This document shows, in pieces, positions 46,564 to 55,356 of a stretch of DNA of 64,000 nucleotides. The notes beneath the pieces are model-generated. The model was given only the letters and a program-made list of their open reading frames with translations, did not search any database and had not been told where the DNA came from. Position 1 is the stretch's first letter. Each line of letters opens with the position of its first letter. The translations under genes were made by a program, and so were the position numbers. Origin of the DNA: Arundinibacter roseus (lineage in GTDB: Bacteria > Bacteroidota > Bacteroidia > Cytophagales > Spirosomataceae); the NCBI RefSeq assembly GCF_004348825.1, contig NZ_SMJU01000009.1, positions 124,001 through 188,000 on the forward strand, in the 5' to 3' direction.

Positions 46564-48279
46564 CTAGGCAATCCAGGCTTCTACCTCTTCCTTTTTAGGC
46601 ATGGGTGCGTCAATTTTCAACTTCTTACGCATACCGCCCAAATCATTGAATACCTTGTTGGGGCTTGCCGCTTTGAGTTGATCAATTGTCATCAATCCCA
46701 TTTTTTGTAATGCAGGCACCCACACGAGCGGCACTCCGGCGGCTTCGTAGTCGGCATCTGAGGCAAGTTCTACCTTCTTTTCAGGCCGCATTTGCGGGAA
46801 AAATATAACCTCTTGTATGCTTGAATTATTGGTCAGAAGCATCGTCAGGCGATCAATGCCGATGCCGATACCTGCCGTGGGTGGCATGCCATATTCGAGC
46901 GAACGCAGAAAATCGTCGTCCATTTCCATCGCTTCATCATCGCCCCGCTCTTTAAGCTTCAACTGATCGTCAAAGCGTTCGCGTTGATCGATCGGGTCGT
47001 TGAGCTCCGAATACGCATTCGCTATTTCTTTTCCATTTACAAACAGTTCAAAGCGCTCTACCGCTCCGGCCTTGCTCCGGTGCTTCTTGGTCAGCGGCGA
47101 CATCTCTACCGGATGATCGATAATAAACGTTGGCTGAATGATGTGTTCTTCTACTTTTTCACCAAAAACCTCATCAATAAGCTTGGCCTTGCCCATTGTT
47201 TCGTTCACGTCCATACCCCAGCTGCGGCATTGCTCACGAATAGCGACCTCGTCCATGCTTTCGACATCCAGTCCTGTGTATTGTTTGATCGCATCCGTAA
47301 TGCTCAGCCGCGGATACGGCCCCGCAAAGTCCAGCTCAGTGGTACCGAAAGTTGCGGTGGTTTGACCATTGACCGCCACTGCCACTTTTTCCAGTAGCTC
47401 TTCCAGCGTGCGCATCATCCAGTCGTAGTCTTTATAAGCTACGTACAGTTCCACGGTCGTAAACTCCGGGTTGTGGGTTCGGTCCATGCCTTCGTTGCGA
47501 AACAGTTTGCCAAATTCGTACACGCCTTCAAATCCGCCCACAATGAGGCGTTTGAGATGAAGTTCGGTAGCAATTCGCAAAAATAGCTTCATATCCAGCG
47601 AGTTATGATGCGTCTCAAACGGACGCGCCGCTGCCCCACCGTGGATTGCCTGCAACACGGGCGTTTCTACTTCCAGCCAGCCTTTATCATCAAAATAACC
47701 ACGCATCGTCGTGATTATCCGCGCCCGCTTGCGGAACACGTCCCGCACGGCAGGGTTCACGATCAGATCCACGTAGCGCTGCCGATAGCGTAGCTCGGGG
47801 TCAGTAAAGCCGTCGTACACGTTGCCTTCGTCGTCGCGTTTGACCACCGGAAGCGGCCGAAGAGCTTTGCTCAGAAGCACAAATTCCTGTACGTGAACCG
47901 ATATTTCGTTGGTTTGAGTCGTAAAGACAAACCCCTTGATACCGATAATATCGCCAATATCAAGCAGCTTTTTGAATACCGTGTTGTATAATGTTTTGTC
48001 TTCATCCGGGCACAGATCGTCGCGCCGGAAGTACAGCTGAATGCGGTCGGTGCTATCCTGCAATTCGGCAAAGGATGCGCTCCCCATGATTCGGAAACCC
48101 ATGAGCCGTCCGGCCAACGTGACACTTTTATAGTCTAACTTATTGTTTTCGTAGTTTTTATGAATGTCAGCAGCCGTGGCATTTACCACAAATTCTTCGG
48201 CAGGATAGGGATTTATCCCCATCCGCATCAACTCTTCGCGCTTTTGGCGGCGCAAAATTTCCTGTTCGCTTAGTAGCAT
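46564..48279 (-). CDS. lysS: Lysyl-tRNA synthetase (class II)
   Basis: A 571-residue class IIb enzyme. The N-terminal anticodon-binding OB fold (~50-150) contains SVTLAGRLMGFRIMGSASFAELQD. Motif 2 is FRNEGMDRTHNPEFTTVELY and motif 3 is GIGIGIDRLTMLLTN. It charges tRNA-Lys. It is ~65 residues longer than typical bacterial LysRS because of a C-terminal extension (GVPLVWVPALQKMGLMTID...), a feature of Bacteroidota enzymes. Confidence 0.97.
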   Translation of the reverse strand: MLLSEQEILRRQKREELMRMGINPYPAEEFVVNATAADIHKNYENNKLDYKSVTLAGRLMGFRIMGSASFAELQDSTDRIQLYFRRDDLCPDEDKTLYNTVFKKLLDIGDIIGIKGFVFTTQTNEISVHVQEFVLLSKALRPLPVVKRDDEGNVYDGFTDPELRYRQRYVDLIVNPAVRDVFRKRARIITTMRGYFDDKGWLEVETPVLQAIHGGAAARPFETHHNSLDMKLFLRIATELHLKRLIVGGFEGVYEFGKLFRNEGMDRTHNPEFTTVELYVAYKDYDWMMRTLEELLEKVAVAVNGQTTATFGTTELDFAGPYPRLSITDAIKQYTGLDVESMDEVAIREQCRSWGMDVNETMGKAKLIDEVFGEKVEEHIIQPTFIIDHPVEMSPLTKKHRSKAGAVERFELFVNGKEIANAYSELNDPIDQRERFDDQLKLKERGDDEAMEMDDDFLRSLEYGMPPTAGIGIGIDRLTMLLTNNSSIQEVIFFPQMRPEKKVELASDADYEAAGVPLVWVPALQKMGLMTIDQLKAASPNKVFNDLGGMRKKLKIDAPMPKKEEVEAWIA

Positions 48280-48432
48280 TAGATGTCTATTCTATATGGA
48301 TTAATACTTCATGTTCCTGCTCATAACCACCGGATTACCCAAATGGTGTGCAAAATTAGGGAAAATTTATGGGAACAGCCTACCTCAGCTTCAAGGCACA
48401 AAGTACCGAAGAGATTTTTTATACCTCAACTC

Positions 48433-48463
48433 TTGATACATCAAATTCTGATGTATACATTTG
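48433..48463 (+). promoter_or_regulatory. Promoter and probable autoregulatory operator of the PadR gene
   Basis: TACATTTG at 48456-48463 fits the -7 element and TTG at 48433-48435 the -33, with a 20-nt spacer. Between them lies the perfect 8-5-8 dyad ATACATCA/TGATGTAT (48436-48456), similar to known PadR-family operators. It lies 32 bp before the start codon. Confidence 0.65.
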
Positions 48464-48494
48464 CTTTCGGTTTTATGCAGGAAAAAATAGTGTT

Positions 48495-48833
48495 ATGAAT
48501 AATTCTCAACTATATAAAGGAAGCCTGACCACCGTAATCTTGAAATTGCTGGAAGAAAACGGACGCATGTACGGCTACGAAATGACCCAAAAGGTAAAAG
48601 AACTTACGGCTAACGAGGTCACTATCAACGAGGGAGCGCTGTATCCGGCTCTTCACAAACTCGAAGCCGACGGCCTGCTGACGGTGGAGGTAGTACCCGC
48701 CGGAAACCGGATGCGCAAGTACTACTCGATCACGCCCAAAGGACAAACCGAGACGGTCAATCGCCTGGCTGAACTCGAAGAATTCATGAAACACATGCAA
48801 CTGCTGCTGCACCCGAAGGTAAGCCTTGGTTAA
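48495..48833 (+). CDS. PadR-family transcriptional regulator
   Basis: A 112-residue winged-helix repressor starting MNNSQLYKGSLTTVILKLLEENGRMYGYEM, with the recognition segment NEGALYPALHKLEADGLLTVEV and RKYYSITPKGQ wing. It is a short PadR of the s1 subgroup. The ATG at 48495 is chosen; the frame open from 48369 crosses the operator. It sits 48 bp upstream of a membrane protein gene, the usual PadR-target pairing. Confidence 0.92.
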   Translation: MNNSQLYKGSLTTVILKLLEENGRMYGYEMTQKVKELTANEVTINEGALYPALHKLEADGLLTVEVVPAGNRMRKYYSITPKGQTETVNRLAELEEFMKHMQLLLHPKVSLG

Positions 48834-48881
48834 CAATTATCTAATTTCCCGTAATTCTTTCACTCGTAAATTTTCGGCCCA

Positions 48882-49568
48882 ATGAAACATTCTGACCCTG
48901 CACTGACCGATGCACAAATTGATGCCCTGACGGAATTTGTCAAAAGAAAGTACGTGGATTACTACGACGTACAGCTCGAACTTGTAGACCACCTTGCCAG
49001 CGAAATTGAGCAACGCCTTGCCGCTACTCCGGCGCTCTCGTTTGACACAGCCCTGCAGCAGGTTTACGCCCGCTTCGGGATTTTTGGATTTACGGAAGTC
49101 ATTGAAGAAAAAGCCAAAGCAGTAAACAGAAAAAACAGGCATTTATTCTGGAAATCTGTTAAAAGCCTGTTTGTATTGCCAAAAATAATCGGCACTCTGA
49201 TTTTAACCCTAATTCTGTTTATCGCTTTCGACGTGCTTGATCCCAAAACCTTTCTGCTTGCAAACGGGCTCTTTGCACTTTTGGCTGACGGAATTGCGAT
49301 CTATTATTTTTTCAGAAAAAGACCCCGAAAAGATCGACAGCTACTTGCTATGCAGTACCACAATACACTGCACTTCGGCCTTACGTTCAACTTGTACCTC
49401 AATTATTACATCTGCTATATTCTTTTTCTTCCTTCTTTGAGCGGTTCGGGGCTACTCCTAATTCCTGCAATTTGTGTAGTTGGCTGGATTAGTTTTTTTG
49501 GTGGCGCTTTGGCTTTCGATGCATTGCATCAGGAGCAACAGAAACTTTACCCGATGGCTTTTGCCTGA
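48882..49568 (+). CDS. Membrane protein encoded with the PadR regulator
   Basis: A 228-residue protein. Residues 1-85 are a soluble helical domain (VDYYDVQLELVDHLASEIEQRL) of the type found N-terminally in PadR-partner membrane proteins (HAAS-like). About five hydrophobic segments follow, near 103-123, 127-147, 165-187 and 190-215. No catalytic motif is seen. It is probably the PadR-controlled gene, with a role in the membrane that cannot be named. Confidence 0.78.
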   Translation: MKHSDPALTDAQIDALTEFVKRKYVDYYDVQLELVDHLASEIEQRLAATPALSFDTALQQVYARFGIFGFTEVIEEKAKAVNRKNRHLFWKSVKSLFVLPKIIGTLILTLILFIAFDVLDPKTFLLANGLFALLADGIAIYYFFRKRPRKDRQLLAMQYHNTLHFGLTFNLYLNYYICYILFLPSLSGSGLLLIPAICVVGWISFFGGALAFDALHQEQQKLYPMAFA

Positions 49569-49639
49569 AAAAACCATTTTCTGTTCGGACGGGTTTTGTA
49601 AAGTGAACCAGATAATTTTCATGAAAGTAAATTCACTTT

Positions 49640-50452
49640 ATGCCCGAGCTACCCGAAGTAGAAGGTTTCCGTTTGTACCTGGAAGCCACAAGCCTGCATC
49701 AGCCGATTGTCAATTTTGATGTGGAAGATACCCGACTCCTGACGACGGACCCGGTTGTCCTGAACGAAGCACTTCATGGCGCTGCATTCACGGGCACCCG
49801 GCGGGTAGGCAAAAACCTGTTCGTTTATACCACCAAACCCGCCGTCATTTTGCGAATGCATTTTGGCATGACCGGGTCGCTGGAATACTATCATACTTCG
49901 CTGGATCGGCCTCGGCATGCGCGTATGGTGTTTTCGTTTTTGAGCGGATTCAATCTTGCGTTTGTTTGCCCACGGAAGTTTGAGCGTATCGGCTTGGTGA
50001 CTGATATTGATGGGTACTTACAGGATAAAAAAATCGGGAAAGATGCCCTCGAACTCACCGAAGAAGAGTTAGCCACTGCCTTGGCTCATCGAAAAGTTCC
50101 GATCAAATCGGCCCTACTGGATCAGCGGGTAGCCGCCGGCGTGGGCAATTGGATTGCGGATGAACTTTTGTATCAGGCCAAAATTCATCCCGAAAAAATA
50201 GCCGCCACCCTTACCAAAGCGGAGGTACATGCCGTGTGGAAAGCAATCGGGGAAGTGTTGCAAAAAGCGATTGAAAAAGAAGCGCGCTACGCTGATTTCC
50301 CACTCTCCTACCTCATTCACGCCCGAGCCTGGGACACCTCGCCACACCCGAATCAAGAGCAACATCTGCGGTGTCAGCGCGATGGAACAAAGATTGAAAT
50401 TAGTAAAGTTGGAGGCCGAACCACGTATTTTTGCCCGGTTTGTCAGGTATGA
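49640..50452 (+). CDS. Fpg/MutM/Nei-family DNA glycosylase
   Basis: A 270-residue base-excision repair enzyme. It begins MPELPEVEGFRLYLE: after Met removal, Pro is the catalytic nucleophile and Glu its partner. The helix-two-turn-helix is KSALLDQRVAAGVGNWIADELLYQAKIHP, and the C-terminus has a zinc-finger-like segment, LRCQRDGTKIEISKV...YFCPVCQ. The first half of the finger has only one Cys (HxxC instead of CxxC). It removes oxidised bases; whether it is Fpg or Nei-like is unclear. Confidence 0.88.
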   Translation: MPELPEVEGFRLYLEATSLHQPIVNFDVEDTRLLTTDPVVLNEALHGAAFTGTRRVGKNLFVYTTKPAVILRMHFGMTGSLEYYHTSLDRPRHARMVFSFLSGFNLAFVCPRKFERIGLVTDIDGYLQDKKIGKDALELTEEELATALAHRKVPIKSALLDQRVAAGVGNWIADELLYQAKIHPEKIAATLTKAEVHAVWKAIGEVLQKAIEKEARYADFPLSYLIHARAWDTSPHPNQEQHLRCQRDGTKIEISKVGGRTTYFCPVCQV

Positions 50453-50737
50453 ACAGGTTCTTTCCGGTTATTTGTGAAAATTAATGCATTTTTATACGTT
50501 ACTACTGTATTGATAAGACCGTCAAAGAGTTTTACTTGTTTTCGTCGCAATAAAAATGGGAGCAATTTAACTACTTGAATAATCATTGTTCGATGTACCC
50601 AAATAAATACGAATGAGGTAAAAATTCACGTGGACTGGACAGATTCCATTGTATTAAGATTCAATAGCACGAATCAGGCTACTAACTTTCATCAATTACC
50701 TTGTAATTCAAAAAGTATAACTTATCCAAAAACCATC

Positions 50738-51877
50738 ATGAAACACCCGCTCCCTACTTCTCTCTTGTGCACATTGCTTTTCATTTCTAGTATGTTTACC
50801 CATGCAAACGCCCAAACCCGCCCACGCGATCTTGGCCTGACAATTGGCGTGCTGCCTGCCGGAAATCTAAATGCCATCACGGACGTAGCCGGAGTAAAAG
50901 TCGGACAAGTAACCTTGCTTGAAGGGCGGAATATCCGAACGGGAGTTACGGCTATACTACCGCATGACGGAAATATTTTTCAGAATAAAGTTCCTGCCGC
51001 TGTATTTGTTGGAAATGGTTTTGGAAAACTTGCCGGATCCACGCAGGTAGAAGAATTAGGCACGCTCGAAACACCCATCATCCTGACCAACACCCTCAGC
51101 GTACCCACCGCTGCTGATGCGCTGATTGACTGGACCCTTGCGCAGGCAGGCAACGAAAACGTGCGTTCGGTAAATCCGCTCGTAGGCGAAACCAACGACG
51201 GTGGCCTGAACGACATTCGTGGGCGGCACGTCACAAAGGATCACGTCTTGACCGCCCTTCGCACGGCAGAGACGGGGGCCGTGGCCGAAGGAAACGTAGG
51301 TGCCGGAACCGGAACGGTGGCTTTTGGCTGGAAAGGTGGCATCGGCACGGCATCACGCAAGCTGCCCGCCCGGCTCGGAGGCTACACAATAGGTGTACTG
51401 GTGCAAACCAACTTTGGCGGTGTGTTGCAGGTCAACGGCGTACCCGTTGGGGAAGAGTTGGGACAATATTCTTTTAAACAATCGCTTGATAAATCGTCGG
51501 ATGGCTCCTGCATGATGATCGTGGCGACCGATGCGCCGCTTGACGCCCGCAATCTGAAACGTCTGGCACAGCGGGCAATGCTCGGATTGGCCCGTACAGG
51601 CGGCATTGCATCCAATGGCAGCGGCGACTATGTCGTAGCATTTTCGACGGCCAACCGAGTGCCGCACAGTACCGACGATCGCACAACTGCCGTCGTGGTG
51701 CTGCACAATGACTTCGTGTCTCCGCTCTTTTTGGGGGCCATAGAAGCCACCGAAGAAGCAATCATCAACTCGCTGTTCATGGCCGAAACTTCCACTGGTT
51801 TTCAGGGACATAAGGTAGAGAAATTGCCAACAGAAAAGGTATTTGAATTGATGAAAAAATATGGACGCGGGAAATAA
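50738..51877 (+). CDS. Secreted P1-family (DmpA/BapA) aminopeptidase
   Basis: From the ATG at 50738 the protein has 379 residues with a signal peptide ending THANA. It shows the P1 family pattern LGLTIGVLPAGNLNAITDVAGVKVGQVTL, GVTAILPHDGNIF, NDIRGRHVT and the autocleavage region ASNGSGDYVVAFSTANR, in which Ser after Gly becomes the N-terminal nucleophile. Such enzymes release N-terminal or beta-amino acids from peptides. The open frame extends 36 codons upstream without a signal-like start. The 285-bp gap before it holds no recognised gene. Confidence 0.9.
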   Translation: MKHPLPTSLLCTLLFISSMFTHANAQTRPRDLGLTIGVLPAGNLNAITDVAGVKVGQVTLLEGRNIRTGVTAILPHDGNIFQNKVPAAVFVGNGFGKLAGSTQVEELGTLETPIILTNTLSVPTAADALIDWTLAQAGNENVRSVNPLVGETNDGGLNDIRGRHVTKDHVLTALRTAETGAVAEGNVGAGTGTVAFGWKGGIGTASRKLPARLGGYTIGVLVQTNFGGVLQVNGVPVGEELGQYSFKQSLDKSSDGSCMMIVATDAPLDARNLKRLAQRAMLGLARTGGIASNGSGDYVVAFSTANRVPHSTDDRTTAVVVLHNDFVSPLFLGAIEATEEAIINSLFMAETSTGFQGHKVEKLPTEKVFELMKKYGRGK

Positions 51878-51962
51878 ATCCAGTATTTTAGTGTTAAAAT
51901 GTAGACCAGTTGTTTTTGGTAGCAGGTACTCAATTTATCTACGGTTATAAAAAGCAGAAATC

Positions 51963-52205
51963 ATGGGACATAGCATCATTATAGAAACACCAAGCGACAA
52001 AGATTTCGCTCTGTTCAAAGAACTGGCAGAACGTTTGGGGCTACGTACACATGAGACATACGATGTGCCGACGTTGGACAAAGCAGAAGAAAAAGCCCTT
52101 TTTGAAGAAGTGGCAGGAAGTTGGCAGGGAGATGAAACCGGTGATGAGTTAGCCGAGTTTCTTAGAAAGTCCAGAAATGATAGCCCACGCAGTATACAAT
52201 TATGA
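51963..52205 (+). CDS. Antitoxin of a VapBC-type module
   Basis: An 80-residue acidic protein with no strong family match; its C-terminal half (EKALFEEVAGSWQGDETGDELAEFLRKSRN) looks like the toxin-wrapping tail of a VapB-type antitoxin. It overlaps the PIN toxin gene by 4 bp (ATGA), the classic coupled arrangement. A role in repressing its own promoter is expected but no operator was identified. Confidence 0.78.
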   Translation: MGHSIIIETPSDKDFALFKELAERLGLRTHETYDVPTLDKAEEKALFEEVAGSWQGDETGDELAEFLRKSRNDSPRSIQL

Positions 52206-52615
52206 GCTATTATTTGCTGGATACCAATATCTGCGTTCATTTTCTGAAAGATGAATATGAAATAAAAGAACGGATTGAAAGTGTTGGTTTATCATCCTGT
52301 TTTTTATCAGAGATCACTATTGCAGAATTACTTTTTGGCGTTGAAAATAGTTTGCCTACTCGTAAACAAAGCAATCTAGCTAAGGTCAAAAAATTACAGA
52401 CGCTTTACTCGGGCCGTATTTTAGGAATAGGTCCTGCTTTACATGAAGATGCACGTCAAAAAACACAAATACGAAAAATGGGCCGCACGGTCGGTGAATT
52501 TGATCTACTCATTGGGAGTACGGCAATTGTGCACGAGCTTATTCTGGTAACACGCAATACCCGTGATTTTGAAAATTTATCTGGTATTATTTTGGAAAGT
52601 TGGGTTGATAAATAA
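52202..52615 (+). CDS. vapC: VapC-type PIN-domain toxin
   Basis: A 137-residue PIN ribonuclease. The acidic metal-binding residues are visible in order: LDTNICVHFL, ITIAELLFGVE and VGEFDLLIGSTAI, ending with LVTRNTRDFENLSGI. VapC toxins cut specific tRNAs or rRNA when the antitoxin is degraded. The pair forms a type II toxin-antitoxin unit. All catalytic acids appear present. Confidence 0.92.
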   Translation: MSYYLLDTNICVHFLKDEYEIKERIESVGLSSCFLSEITIAELLFGVENSLPTRKQSNLAKVKKLQTLYSGRILGIGPALHEDARQKTQIRKMGRTVGEFDLLIGSTAIVHELILVTRNTRDFENLSGIILESWVDK

Positions 52616-52684
52616 CAAAAGCGAATTTTCGTACATGCTACATTTGCAAAAAATTACTATTCAAAAAATCTATTTAGCCTCCAC

Positions 52685-54007
52685 CTACAACACCTGCCAC
52701 ACTCCATAGCCGCTGACAATCAGAATAGATACAATGCTTAACCAAAATAAAACATCGTAGAGGCGGGAGGGGCGCAGGGCCGTAGGCAGTGAGCGGTAGC
52801 GATACACCCACGCTACCCACACAATGAGCAAAAGCAAAACCGACGTGGCGATACCCCCCAGGATCACCATCATGACGGGCGATTGGAAAAAGAGGAAAAA
52901 GGCGCACCACAAAAACGGAAATACCCACGAAAAAATAGCAATGGAACGGCGGCGCTGCTCCACAGTATCGTAGTTGAGCCAACCCAACTGCCCAAAGGCG
53001 TCGCCGTAGACCCGTGCCCAACTTGCCGTAGCCGTAAACAACGTGGAGTATAAAGCCGTAAAAGCACCGACCAAAAACAACGTTTCGGCCCACGGGCCCA
53101 GGGTTTCGGTAAAGATGCGCGACAAAACGGCAATCATCCGGTAGCCTTCGGGAACTTCACCACTGCCATGCAGCACTGCGGCGCCCAGCAAATAAAAGGC
53201 CGCCGTGACGACGGTATACACGATCATCGACAAAATAGCGTCCAGGTACATGACCCGAATCCAGCCTTTGGCGCGGGCGGCCCAGGCTTCGGTGCCGTCG
53301 TTGGGGCCGGTGTAGGCCGCATAGCCTTTTTCGATACACCAGTAATTATAGTACATGATTTCGTCACCACCTACGCCCGTTATTCCGAAGGCACCAAAGG
53401 CTACCGCTACGGCTTCGGGAGGTAACTTAAAGCTGATTCCTTCCTGAATATCCGTCCAACGTATAGCATATACCGTTCCTTGCAAAAGAAAGAGAGAAAC
53501 CAGCACGACCGACGAAAAAAGAACGATCATAATCAGTGATCCTTTTTCAATAGGCTTGTAGTAGCCCCGATAAACCAGCAAGGCCGTTACCAACGCCGCC
53601 AGAAATGCCCAAATATTGACCGAAACCACCGGAAAAGCCATGTTGAGCACAATGGCGACACCACCCACAATGCCGCCCACCTGCATCAATTTCAGCCCTT
53701 GCAGCGACAGCCACAGCCACAGGCTCCAATGCGTGCCCCGCCACCGCAGGCCGGGCAGGCGGTTGAAATTGTGCATCGTGAAGGTACCCGAATAAATGGC
53801 GTTTTTGCCAAATTCCAGTTGCAGTGCTACTTTCACCAGGCAGCTCACGAGAATTACCCAAAAGGTCACAAACCCGGCTTTGGCACCTAATGTGGTGGTG
53901 GCAATTAGCTCACCGGAGCCCACAATAGCCGCTGACATAATGAAACCCGGACCCAGGTAACGCAGCTGTCCGAGTATAGTTTTGGGAGGATCAAGTTGAG
54001 AAATCAT
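52685..54007 (-). CDS. Nramp-family-like transporter lacking the canonical metal-binding motifs
   Basis: A 440-residue membrane protein with about 11 helices. It opens RYLGPGFIMSAAIVGSGELIATTTLGAKAG, recognisably the Nramp/SLC11 start, but the TM1 metal motif DPGN is replaced by GSGE, and the TM6 MPHN region reads GVGGDEIMYYNYW. The substrate may therefore not be Mn or Fe. The ATG at 54007 is used since the earlier codon in frame is TTG. It lies 20 bp downstream of two glycosyltransferase genes and may share their transcript. Confidence 0.85.
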   Translation of the reverse strand: MISQLDPPKTILGQLRYLGPGFIMSAAIVGSGELIATTTLGAKAGFVTFWVILVSCLVKVALQLEFGKNAIYSGTFTMHNFNRLPGLRWRGTHWSLWLWLSLQGLKLMQVGGIVGGVAIVLNMAFPVVSVNIWAFLAALVTALLVYRGYYKPIEKGSLIMIVLFSSVVLVSLFLLQGTVYAIRWTDIQEGISFKLPPEAVAVAFGAFGITGVGGDEIMYYNYWCIEKGYAAYTGPNDGTEAWAARAKGWIRVMYLDAILSMIVYTVVTAAFYLLGAAVLHGSGEVPEGYRMIAVLSRIFTETLGPWAETLFLVGAFTALYSTLFTATASWARVYGDAFGQLGWLNYDTVEQRRRSIAIFSWVFPFLWCAFFLFFQSPVMMVILGGIATSVLLLLIVWVAWVYRYRSLPTALRPSRLYDVLFWLSIVSILIVSGYGVWQVL

Positions 54008-54027
54008 GCGCACGTGCAAGGTTAGCT

Positions 54028-55356
54028 TTACTCCTCAAAAGCGGCACGACGAGTTTTATTACTCCAAAGCTCCCAGGCCAGCCAGCCCCAAACCAGCGCG
54101 TATTCCAACACAAGTACCCAGCTTTTTTCTACAAAAACCGGAGTTTGATAGGCCGTATACGTAAGCGGTAACAGCACCGACCAAACCAAAGGAAACCGGA
54201 ACCGCCCCAACACGCACAGCGCCAGCAACGGCACCACGTACCAGGGATGTACGGTAGTGGCACAAAAAAGATAGACGGTCAGAATCAGCAGCAGCCGTTC
54301 GTAGCGATTGATTGGTAATATTTGCCCAAAAGAAAGGAAAAGAATGGTCGAAAAACTAAGCAGAGAAAGCAGCGGCCCCAGCGTAGCAATGGGATTGTAA
54401 CCCAAAATCCACATGCCGATTTTACGAAGCAGGTAGTACAAACTTGCGTTGAACTCAAACGTCCGAAAGTACAGATCCAGGCTTGTAGAAAAACGTTCGA
54501 TGATGAATTTATCAAAGAAAAACAGAAAAGGAAGTAGCACAAGAACCCCAACTAGTGAACTGTAAATCAGTGCCTTAAATTTATTTTCTTTGGGTATTAA
54601 AGTGGGTAGAAAAATGAGTGGCAAGAGCTTGACACCAACGGCTAAACTTAGAAAAAAGGCAGAACCGATTTTGTTTTTATTCGGATAAAAATACAGGCAC
54701 GCCAGCACAAAACAGATCATGAGCCCCTCGTAGTGAACATTAGGTATGAGCTCCACAATGACCAACGGATTGAGCGCATAGAGCAAGGTGCCTCGTCGGA
54801 CTTCTTGCTTATTTTTACCCATTTTTTGCAGGAGTTGAAAAAGCAGCCACAAAGACGCAAATTCTCCCAGCACAAGCGGTAGTCGTAGCCAAAATATAGT
54901 AGCTGACTCGCTGGAAGTCAGAAGGGTAGATACCCAAAACCACAGCTGCAAAAGCGGGGGATACACGGTGTAATAAGCCGGGGAATTGAGTCTTTGAAAA
55001 AGCTCCGGCGTAAGTCCGGCCTGTGTGGCTATATCAGTTGCTACTAGTTCGGAGGGAAGGTACATGTACGGATTATGGCCCTGCGCCAGCAGCCGTCCGT
55101 CCCAAATGAAGCGAAAAACGTCGTCTGACAGTACCGGAACTGACCACAGGCCCACGCAGCGAAAAACCAGCGCTGCAACCAGAAAAAGGCTAAAATGCTG
55201 TTCTGCTTTGTAATAAAAAGCCAATGCATACAGCAAAAACAAGGCTCCCCAGAGACTCAGTAAAAGAGATGTATCGGTGCGTTGCAGGCCATAAAGTAGC
55301 CAACCGTAACCCGCTGCTGAAAGCAAAATCCAGAGGATTGCAAGATATTTTTTCAT
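54028..55356 (-). CDS. Multi-pass membrane glycosyltransferase (GT39/GT87-like)
   Basis: A 442-residue polytopic protein of about 12 helices. The first periplasmic loop carries VLSDDVFRFIWDGRLLAQGHNPYMY, with the acidic DD expected of GT-C lipid-phosphate-sugar-dependent transferases, and VEHLIPNVHYEGL-like text follows (VIVELIPNVHYEGLMICF). It probably transfers a sugar from a polyprenyl phosphate at the outer side of the inner membrane. It overlaps the upstream GT2 gene by 4 bp. Donor and acceptor unknown. Confidence 0.83.
   Translation of the reverse strand: MKKYLAILWILLSAAGYGWLLYGLQRTDTSLLLSLWGALFLLYALAFYYKAEQHFSLFLVAALVFRCVGLWSVPVLSDDVFRFIWDGRLLAQGHNPYMYLPSELVATDIATQAGLTPELFQRLNSPAYYTVYPPLLQLWFWVSTLLTSSESATIFWLRLPLVLGEFASLWLLFQLLQKMGKNKQEVRRGTLLYALNPLVIVELIPNVHYEGLMICFVLACLYFYPNKNKIGSAFFLSLAVGVKLLPLIFLPTLIPKENKFKALIYSSLVGVLVLLPFLFFFDKFIIERFSTSLDLYFRTFEFNASLYYLLRKIGMWILGYNPIATLGPLLSLLSFSTILFLSFGQILPINRYERLLLILTVYLFCATTVHPWYVVPLLALCVLGRFRFPLVWSVLLPLTYTAYQTPVFVEKSWVLVLEYALVWGWLAWELWSNKTRRAAFEE

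Noticed and set aside
48369-48494. N-terminal extension of the PadR gene
   Set aside because: It crosses the promoter and operator palindrome; PadR proteins begin near the later ATG.
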